A stretch of 7,487 nucleotides of DNA from CAZKCK01 sp964552325 (GCA_964552325.1 CAZKHA010000171.1:1-7487); one strand, 5' to 3'; shown: positions 1 to 6,760, counted from the stretch's first letter. The notes: generated by a model not told the origin, from the letters alone. Numbers and translations are program-made.

Positions 1-19
1 ACCCTTCACCCTTCACCCT
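1..19. repeat. Short 7-bp tandem repeat at the window edge
   Basis: The first 19 bases are about 2.7 head-to-tail copies of ACCCTTC. The array touches the left edge, so its real length and what lies to its left cannot be judged. It is non-coding here and sits about 180 bases before the first gene. Its function is unknown. Confidence 0.6.
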
Positions 20-54
20 AATTATTTGATTATGTTAATATAAATCAGGATTTC

Positions 55-72
55 TTGTCCGTGTGCGAACAA
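55..72. promoter_or_regulatory. Candidate enhancer (activator) binding site, imperfect dyad
   Basis: The arms TTGTCCG (55-61) and CGAACAA (66-72) are inverted around a 4-base centre, TGTG, with six of seven positions pairing. The dyad centre lies about 121 bases before the start point predicted from the sigma-54-like promoter at 159-174. Bound activators of sigma-54 RNA polymerase usually sit about 80-150 bases upstream, and dyads with TGTCC-like half-sites are common for them. Two further GAAC half-site-like words occur at 80-83 and 90-93. The dyad is seen directly. Its role as an activator site is inferred from position and symmetry. Confidence 0.45.
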
Positions 73-132
73 CTATCCTGAACGCATTTGAACAAAACTA
101 GATTTAAAAACCCTCTTTAACAAATACAAGAT

Positions 133-149
133 ACGCGAAATCAGCGCGT
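133..149. promoter_or_regulatory. Small dyad ACGCG/CGCGT upstream of the promoter
   Basis: A perfect 5-bp inverted repeat (133-137 and 145-149) with a 7-base centre lies just before the sigma-54-like promoter, centred about 44 bases ahead of the predicted start point. It could be a second regulator site or chance. CpG-rich words like these are uncommon in the surrounding AT-rich DNA, which is the only reason to list it. Confidence 0.2.
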
Positions 150-158
150 TGGACGGGG

Positions 159-174
159 TGGCATAATATTGGCT
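159..174 (+). promoter_or_regulatory. Candidate sigma-54 (RpoN) promoter of the efflux operon
   Basis: TGGCATAATATTGGCT matches the sigma-54 pattern TGGCACG-N4-TTGCW at the positions that matter most. The invariant GG (160-161) and GC (172-173) are exactly ten bases apart, TGGCA is intact in the -24 box, and T follows GC in the -12 box. The deviations are T and A for the C and G after TGGCA, and G for T just before GC. With GC at -13/-12 the transcript would begin near 185, giving a leader of about 15 bases before the ATG at 200. An overlapping sigma-A-like TAnnTTTG word (174-181) is the alternative reading, but it has no well-spaced -33 box: the nearest TTG, at 149-151, is 22 bases away. Confidence 0.55.
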
Positions 175-199
175 AAATTTGGGCGCAAATTTCAACCTG

Positions 200-1450
200 A
201 TGGATCGAATTATTGAGAAAAAGAAATGGCCACCCAAACGGATTGCACTTATAGCAGGTGTTAGCCTCTTGGTATTGTTTGTGGCTTACTTGCTGTTTTT
301 CCGCAGCAGCCAAAGCCGCTTGTATATCAACAAGAACCAAGTTACCATTGCCAGTGTGCTCAAAGACAACTTTCAAGAATTCATCCCTGTTGATGGCGTG
401 GTGTTTCCGCGCACCACAATTTATCTTGATGCGGTTCAAGGGGGATTTGTTGAAAAGAAATACGTTGAAGACGGAGCCATTGTAAAGATGGGCGACCCAA
501 TTCTTAAACTGGTGAATACCAGCATGGAACTTAGCTATATGGATCAAGAAACCCGCATGTACGATGCCATTAACAACCTACAAAACTCAAACATAAGCCT
601 AGAACAAAACAAATTTTACCGCCAGCGCGAAGTTGTTGACTTACAGTACCAAATCGATCAACTCGAAAAAGACTTTAATCGAAAAAAGCTCTTTCATAAC
701 CAAAAAGTTATATCCGACAAAGAATTTGAAGATGCCTCACGTGATTACGGCTTTACACGTAAAAAGCTCGAAATTGCCATTGAGTTAAAACGCTTAGATT
801 CGGTGGCCAGCGTCGGCCAAAAAAAGCAAATAGAGACGTCAATTACACGTATGTACAACAATTTAGGATTGCTAAAACAAAATCTTGACAACCTGATTGT
901 AAAATCCCCAACCGATGGCCAGTTATCAGGTTTTAGTGCCGAAATTGGAGAAACCAAAGCTGCAGGCGAGCGCTTGGGTCAAATTGATATGCAGGATGGG
1001 TATAAGCTTAGGGCAAATATCGATGAGCGTTATGTTTCGCGCGTGGCTACAGGACAAGAAGCCGAAATGGATTTTGGAGGTAGTACATATGCCTTAAAAA
1101 TCAGCAAAATATACACCGATGTAAGCAATGGAACCTTTCAGGTAGATATGCTGTTTAGCAACGAAACACCTGAAGGAATAAAAAAAGGGCAAACCTTTCA
1201 AGTAAGGCTAAAGTTTAGCAGCCCTACGGATGCAATCATCGTTAAAAGAGGAGGTTTTTTTCAAGAAACCGGAGGAAATTGGATATATGTTGTTGACCCT
1301 TCAGCCAGTTTCGCCATCAAGCGTCCCATTCGCATAGGTAGGCAAAACACAGGTTTTTACGAGGTTCTCGAAGGCTTGCAGCCCGGCGAGCAGGTCATAA
1401 TCTCTTCATACGAATCGTTTAATGCAAAAGACAAGCTTATTTTCAAATAA
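200..1450 (+). CDS. HlyD/MacA-family periplasmic adaptor of an ABC efflux pump
   Basis: This encodes a 416-residue membrane-fusion protein that should bridge the inner-membrane ABC permease to an outer-membrane TolC-type channel. After a basic start (KKKWPPKR) there is one membrane segment at about 14-34. The first half of the lipoyl-like domain follows at about 63-106, then a long charged, Gln-rich helical hairpin at about 110-230. The second lipoyl half is at about 233-263 (IVKSPTDGQLSG, then GE..AAGERLGQI). A beta-barrel covers about 265-345 and a membrane-proximal domain about 346-412, ending in the typical LEGLQPGEQVI motif. The ATG at 200 is preferred over an in-frame TTG at 179, because the TTG lies upstream of the transcript start predicted from the sigma-54-like promoter and would add seven residues before the basic stretch. 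The gene is first in a three-gene operon. The exported substrate cannot be read from the sequence. MacA-like is a structural label, not proof of macrolide export. Confidence 0.93.
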   Translation: MDRIIEKKKWPPKRIALIAGVSLLVLFVAYLLFFRSSQSRLYINKNQVTIASVLKDNFQEFIPVDGVVFPRTTIYLDAVQGGFVEKKYVEDGAIVKMGDPILKLVNTSMELSYMDQETRMYDAINNLQNSNISLEQNKFYRQREVVDLQYQIDQLEKDFNRKKLFHNQKVISDKEFEDASRDYGFTRKKLEIAIELKRLDSVASVGQKKQIETSITRMYNNLGLLKQNLDNLIVKSPTDGQLSGFSAEIGETKAAGERLGQIDMQDGYKLRANIDERYVSRVATGQEAEMDFGGSTYALKISKIYTDVSNGTFQVDMLFSNETPEGIKKGQTFQVRLKFSSPTDAIIVKRGGFFQETGGNWIYVVDPSASFAIKRPIRIGRQNTGFYEVLEGLQPGEQVIISSYESFNAKDKLIFK

Positions 1451-1471
1451 CCATTCAAAACCCCCAATTGT

Positions 1472-2155
1472 ATGATCAAGACAGTAAATCTAAGCAAGGT
1501 TTTCCGTACCGACGAGGTGGAAACAACGGCATTAAACAAGGTGTCTTTTCTGGTAAATCCGGGCGAATTTGTTGCCATTATGGGGCCATCTGGTTGCGGC
1601 AAATCAACCTTATTAAACATAATTGGTCTTTTGGACAACCCCAGCGAGGGTTCGTATTATTTTGGTGATCACGAAGTGGGTGGATACTCTGAGAAACAAC
1701 GGGCTAAACTCCGCAAAGAGAACATTGGTTTCGTGTTCCAAAACTTTAACCTTATCGAAGAGCTTACTGTTTTCGAAAACATCGAGCTCCCGCTTATTTA
1801 TTTGGGATGGAATGCAACACAACGTAAGCATAAGGTCGAAGAAGTGTTGGACCAAATGAATATTATGCACCGTAAAAAGCATTTTCCATTACAACTATCT
1901 GGCGGTCAGCAGCAACGTGTAGCTGTTGGCAGGGCGGTGGTGGCAAACCCCAAGATTATTTTGGCCGACGAACCAACCGGGAATCTAGATTCTGCTCATG
2001 GCGAAGAGGTGATGAATCTTTTAGACGCACTGAATCAGAAAGGCACTACCATCATTATGGTTACCCACTCTCAACGCGATGCCGAATACGCCCAACGGAT
2101 CATCCGATTATTTGATGGACAAATAATTAACGAAAACATTAAAGGCCACATTTAA
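1472..2155 (+). CDS. ABC transporter ATP-binding protein (LolD/MacB-type)
   Basis: This is a 227-residue nucleotide-binding subunit that hydrolyses ATP on the cytoplasmic face to drive the permease encoded next. All catalytic motifs are intact: Walker A GPSGCGKST at 38-46 (Lys44), Q-loop Gln90 in FVFQNFNL, signature LSGGQ at 142-146, Walker B ILADEP with Asp166 and catalytic Glu167, D-loop NLDS at 171-174, and switch His199 in MVTHS. The length and the motifs LSGGQQQRVAVGRA and DEPTGNLDS are typical of the LolD/MacB/FtsE group that partners FtsX-like permeases. The gene starts 21 bases after the adaptor stop and ends 23 bases before the permease start, so the three are almost certainly co-transcribed. 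No Shine-Dalgarno sequence is visible, as is usual in Bacteroidota. Being a separate gene, it differs from MacB of Proteobacteria, where ATPase and permease are fused. Confidence 0.96.
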   Translation: MIKTVNLSKVFRTDEVETTALNKVSFLVNPGEFVAIMGPSGCGKSTLLNIIGLLDNPSEGSYYFGDHEVGGYSEKQRAKLRKENIGFVFQNFNLIEELTVFENIELPLIYLGWNATQRKHKVEEVLDQMNIMHRKKHFPLQLSGGQQQRVAVGRAVVANPKIILADEPTGNLDSAHGEEVMNLLDALNQKGTTIIMVTHSQRDAEYAQRIIRLFDGQIINENIKGHI

Positions 2156-2178
2156 AGGTTTCTTAAAACAGCAATCGC

Positions 2179-4596
2179 ATGTTCAGAAGTTACATGATAG
2201 TAGCTTTACGCACCCTTGTGCGTCAAAAAGCCTATTCCATCATCAATATCCTAGGCCTAACCGCAGGGCTCTCTTCTTTCTTTATCCTTTCGCTGTATAT
2301 AAGCCATCAAATGCAATACGATGCTTATATTGAAAGCAATGGCAAGATATACAGGGTTGTAGAAGTTCAAATGGCCCCAGGGGTTGGCGAGCAACATGTA
2401 GCCATTACGATGGGCCCCTTGGCCGCGGCCATTAAACGCGATATGCCCGAGGTAGAAGACGCCATACGCATTATGCCCGCCTGGAACTATTCGGTAATCT
2501 CGAACGGAAATAAGTTTTTTTCGGAAACCAATTGTTATTACGCCGATTCATCGGCCATCGATTTCTTTAAGCTCAACCTAATTGCTGGTAATAAGTCAAC
2601 AGCCTTGAGTGGCATGAACAGCGTGGTGGTTACCCGTAAGATAGCCATGAAATACTTTAATACAGTGGATGTGGTTGGCAAGACCCTGCTCTTTGACAAA
2701 GATGGGTTTGCAATTACGGGCGTATTGGAAGATCCGGCTTTTGACTCACACCTTACCTTCGAAATCCTTGTTTCGTTTTGTACCGTCGAAAACAATCCGG
2801 AGTTCGAATGGCTTAAAGGCTGGGGAAACAACTCCCTAATAACATATGTCAGGATTAATGACAAAGAGGCTAAAGCGCGTGTTGAGCAACGGTTTACGGA
2901 TTTAATAAAAAAACAACAAAAAGCACAACCACAATCTTTTGATAACACAACTTTTTATTTGCAGGCTTTTGAAGATGTGTATTTACATTCAGGCCATGTT
3001 AAGTTTCAAATGATGGACCACCAAGGTAGTTCTTTGCAAGTGAGTCTTTTTGGGATTATTGCCATCTTAGTGTTAATTATAGCCTGCATTAACTTTATCA
3101 ATATATCCATCGCTCGTTCAGTAAAACGTGCACGTGAGGTGGGCGTACGAAAAGTATTGGGTGCAGGACGTATGGACCTTATCCGGCAGTTTATTGGCGA
3201 ATCATTGGTTATTACCGTATTTTCGACCCTGCTAGCCTTGGTAGTAACCGAGCTACTGCTCCCTTTCTTCAACGGGATATTAAACACTTCATTAGAGATC
3301 AGCTTTTTACATAACCCCATTTTTAATGTTGGCCTGGTGTTAATGATTATGCTTGTAAGCCTTGTTTCAGGGTTTTATCCGGCTTTTTATTTGTCGCGTT
3401 TCCAACCCTTGCAGGTTCTTAAAGGCACCGGATTACAAAAAGGCCGTACCTCAGCCTGGCTAAACAAGGTGCTGGTTGTTGTCCAGTTTATGGTGGCTAT
3501 TGGCATGATTTTTAGCATAGTAGTTTTAAACAGGCAGTTTAACTACGTTCAGAACAAAGACAAAGGGATTAATTATGATAACAAGGCCTATATACCTTTT
3601 AGGCAACAAAAAGCTGTTGAAAAGCTCGACATCATCAAAACAGAACTGCTACAAAACCCACAAATTGAAGAGGTAAGCGGTGCGGCCGATATTAATGGTG
3701 TTTCGGGTAGCCAGGGCCCAGTTTACTCCGATGATTCATCGCATACGAGGGTTACTTCACGGTATGGCTTTGTCGATTATAACTTCTTCGATATGATGGA
3801 GATACCCATAAAGCAAGGCCGTAATTTTAGCAAAGATTTTGCTACCGACAAAACACTGGCAGCCATCGTAAACGAGGCTATGGTACAGGCTTTTGGCTGG
3901 AAAGAACCCATTGGGCAAAAAATCATGTTATATAATGATGGCGATTCTTCGTTGCGCTATACCGTGGTGGGCGTTATAAGCGATTACCATTACTATTCGC
4001 TCCGCAATAAAATAGAACCTGCTACCTATTTAATAGAACCCGAGCGATATCAAGGTGTTGTTGTAAAAATGACCCAAGATGCTGACGACGAGATCACTAA
4101 AAAGCTTATGGGGTTTATCGAAGAAAAATGGAAAATTGTTTATCCAAATTCTCCCTATGCAGGCCAATTGGTAAGCGAACGCCTCCAACGCTCATTACAA
4201 CAAGATCAAAACGACCTAAAAATGTTTTTCTTTTTCACTTTACTCGCCATACTTATCTCATGCCTTGGGTTGTTTGGCTTGGTATCGCTTACCGTTGAAC
4301 AGCGCACGCGCGAAATAGGCATTAGAAAAGCCATGGGAGGATCAACGGGCATGATTGCCGGACACATGTTAAAAGAGTTTATTAAACTTGTGCTTTTGGC
4401 GGGCTTATTTTCGGCACCCATTGCATGGTATTTCAGCAACCGATTACTCGATGAGTTTGTCTATCGAATCCATATTAGCTTGTTCGATTTTTTATTGGCT
4501 TTGCTGTTGGGTGTGTTTATTGCTTTGGTGGCAACAGGTTTCAGGGCGCTAGCCGCAGCTCGTTCCAATCCTGTTGATGCTCTTAAATATGAATAG
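2179..4596 (+). CDS. FtsX/MacB-like ABC transporter permease, two-repeat form
   Basis: This 805-residue inner-membrane permease has the tandem MacB layout common in Bacteroidota. The first periplasmic-core half has a membrane segment at about 20-42 and an extracytoplasmic domain at about 50-280. Three membrane segments follow, at about 286-310, 343-364 and 383-405. The second half has a segment at about 429-450, a second extracytoplasmic domain at about 460-675, and segments at about 683-705, 735-752 and 768-790. Internal duplication shows in the paired cytoplasmic motifs REVGVRKVLGA (319-329) and REIGIRKAMGG (711-721), and in the matching half-ends YLSRFQPLQVLKG (404-416) and AAARSNPVDALKY (792-804). 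The protein would pair with the ATPase just upstream and the adaptor upstream of that. MacB-type pumps work by mechanotransmission, pushing periplasmic substrates out through TolC rather than carrying them across the inner membrane. The substrate is unknown; peptides, antibiotics or lipoprotein-like cargo are all possible. The gene is full length and no frameshift is seen. Confidence 0.94.
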   Translation: MFRSYMIVALRTLVRQKAYSIINILGLTAGLSSFFILSLYISHQMQYDAYIESNGKIYRVVEVQMAPGVGEQHVAITMGPLAAAIKRDMPEVEDAIRIMPAWNYSVISNGNKFFSETNCYYADSSAIDFFKLNLIAGNKSTALSGMNSVVVTRKIAMKYFNTVDVVGKTLLFDKDGFAITGVLEDPAFDSHLTFEILVSFCTVENNPEFEWLKGWGNNSLITYVRINDKEAKARVEQRFTDLIKKQQKAQPQSFDNTTFYLQAFEDVYLHSGHVKFQMMDHQGSSLQVSLFGIIAILVLIIACINFINISIARSVKRAREVGVRKVLGAGRMDLIRQFIGESLVITVFSTLLALVVTELLLPFFNGILNTSLEISFLHNPIFNVGLVLMIMLVSLVSGFYPAFYLSRFQPLQVLKGTGLQKGRTSAWLNKVLVVVQFMVAIGMIFSIVVLNRQFNYVQNKDKGINYDNKAYIPFRQQKAVEKLDIIKTELLQNPQIEEVSGAADINGVSGSQGPVYSDDSSHTRVTSRYGFVDYNFFDMMEIPIKQGRNFSKDFATDKTLAAIVNEAMVQAFGWKEPIGQKIMLYNDGDSSLRYTVVGVISDYHYYSLRNKIEPATYLIEPERYQGVVVKMTQDADDEITKKLMGFIEEKWKIVYPNSPYAGQLVSERLQRSLQQDQNDLKMFFFFTLLAILISCLGLFGLVSLTVEQRTREIGIRKAMGGSTGMIAGHMLKEFIKLVLLAGLFSAPIAWYFSNRLLDEFVYRIHISLFDFLLALLLGVFIALVATGFRALAAARSNPVDALKYE

Positions 4597-4657
4597 TTGG
4601 TTCGTTTATTGCAATTTACAGAGACAAGCTTAATCATACTAACAATTTTCTTGGTTT

Positions 4658-4740
4658 GGGCGTGCCCCTGTGGGTCGGGCTATCTGCTTCAAGTCCTCGC
4701 TCGTGCCTCGCTGCGGGCTTTCCGCTCCTATCCCTCACGC
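4658..4740. repeat. GC-rich structured intergenic repeat, likely a dispersed Bacteroidota element
   Basis: These 83 bases are about two thirds G+C, inside clearly AT-richer DNA. The ends form a 5-bp inverted pair, GCGTG (4660-4664) and CACGC (4736-4740). Inside are a possible GCCC/GGGC or CCCC/GGG hairpin (4664-4680), a GCGG/CCGC hairpin with a 5-base loop (4713-4725), and a direct repeat CCTCGCT (4695-4701 and 4706-4712). The reverse strand begins GCGTGAGGGATAGGAGCGG. From memory, very similar sequences recur between genes in many Bacteroidota genomes, but copy number cannot be tested here. It lies 61 bases after the permease stop, so it may act as a transcript-end structure for the efflux operon. 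Confidence 0.6.
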
Positions 4741-4823
4741 AGTCAATACAATAAACAACGTTGCCAACAACCTTATACTATTCTATTTGTAAACGCATGG
4801 CAATCTCCAGTGTAAATAATCCC

Positions 4824-4831
4824 TAATTTTG
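4824..4831 (+). promoter_or_regulatory. Candidate -7 promoter element for ispG
   Basis: TAATTTTG fits the Bacteroidota primary sigma-factor -7 consensus TAnnTTTG. No TTTG or TTG is found 19-21 bases upstream (the nearest TTTG is at 4786-4789, 34 bases away), so the promoter call is weak. A start near 4838 would give a leader of about 60 bases before ispG. Confidence 0.3.
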
Positions 4832-4867
4832 GCTTTGCATTTTATGGCTTATCCGCATGTGCAAAGC
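4832..4867. promoter_or_regulatory. Perfect 8-bp inverted repeat ahead of ispG
   Basis: GCTTTGCA (4832-4839) and TGCAAAGC (4860-4867) are exact reverse complements separated by 20 bases. The repeat lies directly after the TAnnTTTG word and ends 31 bases before the ispG ATG. No T-run follows, so it is not a standard terminator. It could be an operator or a leader hairpin; the first arm would overlap the start point predicted from the -7 element, which favours a DNA-binding site. Confidence 0.4.
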
Positions 4868-4898
4868 TCGTTTCCAAATCTAAAAACATCTTACCCGA

Positions 4899-6617
4899 AT
4901 GCCCAATAATCCGCTATACATCCCGCTTGCTGATTCTTTTCAGCGGCTTCAAACCCTCGATGTTACCATTGGTGGGCTTAAACTTGGAGGCAATTACCCC
5001 ATTCGTATCCAAAGCATGACCAACACCAATACCCTCGATACCCAAGCAACTGTTGCACAAGCCATACGAATGGCAGATGCCGGTTGTGAATTGGTTCGGA
5101 TAACCGCCCAAGGTGTTCGTGAAGCCGAAAACTTAGCTGAAATAAAAAAGGAGCTACGTTCGCGGGGGTATGAAGTGCCGTTAATTGCCGATATTCATTT
5201 TAATCCCAAAGCCGCCGAGGTTGCCGCACGATTGGTCGAAAAAGTTAGGATTAATCCGGGCAATTACACCGAACGCAACACCGAACAAGCAGAATATTCT
5301 GAACATACGAATGCGGAGGCAAAAGACCGGATCTTAAAGAATATAAAGCCGTTGATAGCCATTTGCAAACAAAACGGCACGGCTTTGCGAATTGGAAGCA
5401 ACCAAGGTTCCCTTTCGCAGCGCATCTTATCGGGCTTTGGCGATACGCCCCATGGCATGGTTGAGGCAGCCCTCGAATTTGTGGATGTTTGTGAAGCCCT
5501 TGGGTTTTACAACTTGGTTTTAAGCATGAAATCGAGCAACCCATATGTTATGATGGTTGCCAATCGTTTGTTGGTGCAAAGGCTTGAAAACCGAGGCAGG
5601 GTATATCCAATCCATCTTGGAGTTACCGAGGCTGGTGAAGGCGAAGATGGCCGCATTAAGTCGGCGGCGGGCATTGGCGCCATGTTGGCCGAAGGCATTG
5701 GCGATACCATTCGGGTGTCGCTAACCGAAGAACCCGAAGCTGAAATCCCAATAGGCAAAGCGCTGGTTAAGCATGCCCTACGGCAGAAAACCGCGTCTAA
5801 AATCAATCTACCGTTGGGCATACCCTATGAACCCTATAATCGACAAAATGCTATTGAAATGGGTGGTATTGGCGGCCCACACAAACCCGTGGTAATTGGC
5901 GGTGGCCAAGGATTTCCCGCTCCAGACATCAACCTGGCAGCAGGATTGCCCTTTGAAACCATAACGTTGAAGGCTGAAGAAATAAACCAGGCTGTAATAG
6001 AAAAAATAAGTGGGATAAATCAAAAGGTAATTGTACTATCAAGCGCTCACCCCAGGGCTATCCAAGCGTTAAAAATGGCGTTGGTTAAGATGTCCGAAAC
6101 AGGAATCAAGCTGCCCGTAATACTTAAAAAAGAATCAGTTGAAGTAGCAACCGATACCTTTATTGTAGAAGCTGCAGCCGAACTTGGTCCCTTGTTTCAA
6201 GAAGGTTATGGTAATGGAATTTGGCTGCATAATCCGTTTATTGATTCGCAAATCTTGGTTTCGGCATCATTTGGAATCCTCCAAGCTGCACATGCCCGGA
6301 TTTCACGAACCGAGTACATCTCTTGTCCATCCTGTGGCCGCACCCAGTACAACATTCAAGAAGTCGTAAAAATTATCAGAAGCCGAACGGCTCACCTTAA
6401 AGGCCTCACTATTGGCATAATGGGCTGTATTGTGAATGGCCCTGGCGAAATGGCTGGTGCCGACTATGGATATGTGGGTTCGGGCAAGGGGCTCGTAAGC
6501 CTTTTTAAACGCAGAGAAGCCGTTAAAAAGAATGTTCCCGAACAAGATGCTGTTGAAGAGTTGATTAATCTTATCAAAGCCCATGGCGATTGGAAAGAAC
6601 CTGATGAAGTATCCTAA
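4899..6617 (+). CDS. ispG: 4-hydroxy-3-methylbut-2-enyl diphosphate synthase IspG, long form
   Basis: IspG catalyses the penultimate step of the MEP isoprenoid pathway in the cytoplasm, the reductive opening of methylerythritol cyclodiphosphate to HMBPP, using a 4Fe-4S cluster. The 572-residue protein has an N-terminal TIM-barrel region at about 20-295 with family motifs PIRIQSMTNT (34-43), ELVRITAQG (64-72), PLIADIHFNP (94-103), VRINPGNY (116-123) and HLGVTEAGEG (239-248). A C-terminal ferredoxin-reductase-like domain spans about 456-565. The cluster ligands are present: Cys476 and Cys479 in ISCPSCGRT, Cys510 in IMGCIVNGPGE, and Glu517. Roughly 150 residues (about 300-455) between the two domains make this the three-domain type seen in plants, Chlamydia and Bacteroidota, against about 370 residues in E. 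coli. The ATG at 4899 places the conserved start of the barrel near residue 20, as expected. It stands alone, with its own upstream region. Confidence 0.97.
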   Translation: MPNNPLYIPLADSFQRLQTLDVTIGGLKLGGNYPIRIQSMTNTNTLDTQATVAQAIRMADAGCELVRITAQGVREAENLAEIKKELRSRGYEVPLIADIHFNPKAAEVAARLVEKVRINPGNYTERNTEQAEYSEHTNAEAKDRILKNIKPLIAICKQNGTALRIGSNQGSLSQRILSGFGDTPHGMVEAALEFVDVCEALGFYNLVLSMKSSNPYVMMVANRLLVQRLENRGRVYPIHLGVTEAGEGEDGRIKSAAGIGAMLAEGIGDTIRVSLTEEPEAEIPIGKALVKHALRQKTASKINLPLGIPYEPYNRQNAIEMGGIGGPHKPVVIGGGQGFPAPDINLAAGLPFETITLKAEEINQAVIEKISGINQKVIVLSSAHPRAIQALKMALVKMSETGIKLPVILKKESVEVATDTFIVEAAAELGPLFQEGYGNGIWLHNPFIDSQILVSASFGILQAAHARISRTEYISCPSCGRTQYNIQEVVKIIRSRTAHLKGLTIGIMGCIVNGPGEMAGADYGYVGSGKGLVSLFKRREAVKKNVPEQDAVEELINLIKAHGDWKEPDEVS

Positions 6618-6620
6618 AAA

Positions 6621-6628
6621 TATCTTTG
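6621..6628 (+). promoter_or_regulatory. Candidate -7 element just after ispG
   Basis: TATCTTTG fits TAnnTTTG and lies four bases after the ispG stop, 132 bases before the peptidase ATG. No properly spaced -33 box is visible. It is one of two such words in this 143-base gap, and either could serve the peptidase gene. Confidence 0.2.
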
Positions 6629-6734
6629 CTGAATAGTTTGCCTACCGCTTCATCCTGATTTTCAATATCCATTGCCAAGCTCTGGAAATCCTATCCCCAC
6701 TTCATTTCAACATCTTCATATTCCCACATTTCCG

Positions 6735-6742
6735 TACATTTG
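6735..6742 (+). promoter_or_regulatory. Candidate -7 element for the S41 peptidase gene
   Basis: TACATTTG fits the Bacteroidota -7 consensus TAnnTTTG and ends 18 bases before the ATG at 6761, implying a very short leader. A clear TTG at -33 is lacking, which limits confidence. Confidence 0.3.
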
Positions 6743-6760
6743 TTTCATCAAAGCCTTGCC

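Larger units (their letters stand above)
4597..4898. other. Intergenic region between the efflux operon and ispG
   Basis: This 302-base gap holds, in order, about 60 AT-rich bases with no clear terminator, a GC-rich structured repeat (4658-4740), an AT-rich stretch with a short palindrome CAACGTTG (4756-4763), a TAnnTTTG promoter-like word (4824-4831), and a perfect 8-bp inverted repeat (4832-4867). An open stretch of about 72 codons starting with TTG immediately after the permease stop runs through the repeat. It reads as low-complexity Arg/Ser/Leu-rich sequence and is not believed to be a gene. Confidence 0.7.

Noticed and set aside
179..199. Seven-codon N-terminal extension of the adaptor from a TTG start
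   Set aside because: It would begin upstream of the transcript start predicted by the sigma-54-like promoter and adds nothing that resembles the family. The ATG at 200 directly precedes the basic and hydrophobic anchor.
173..547. Minus-strand open frame of 124 codons across the start of the adaptor gene
   Set aside because: It lies antisense to a well-supported coding region and shows no recognisable domain. The same holds for the other antisense frames within the permease and ispG.
4756..4763. Perfect palindrome CAACGTTG in the intergenic region
   Set aside because: Eight-base palindromes are frequent by chance and this one has no special position relative to a promoter or gene start.
4597..4815. 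Open reading frame of 72 codons directly after the permease stop
   Set aside because: It begins with TTG immediately after the TAG, has no ribosome-binding site, and most of it is translation of the GC-rich repeat, giving Arg/Ser/Leu-rich sequence with no recognisable domain.
6671..6690. Possible CCA/TGG hairpin as an ispG terminator
   Set aside because: The stem is only three base pairs and no T-run follows, so it does not support a terminator call.
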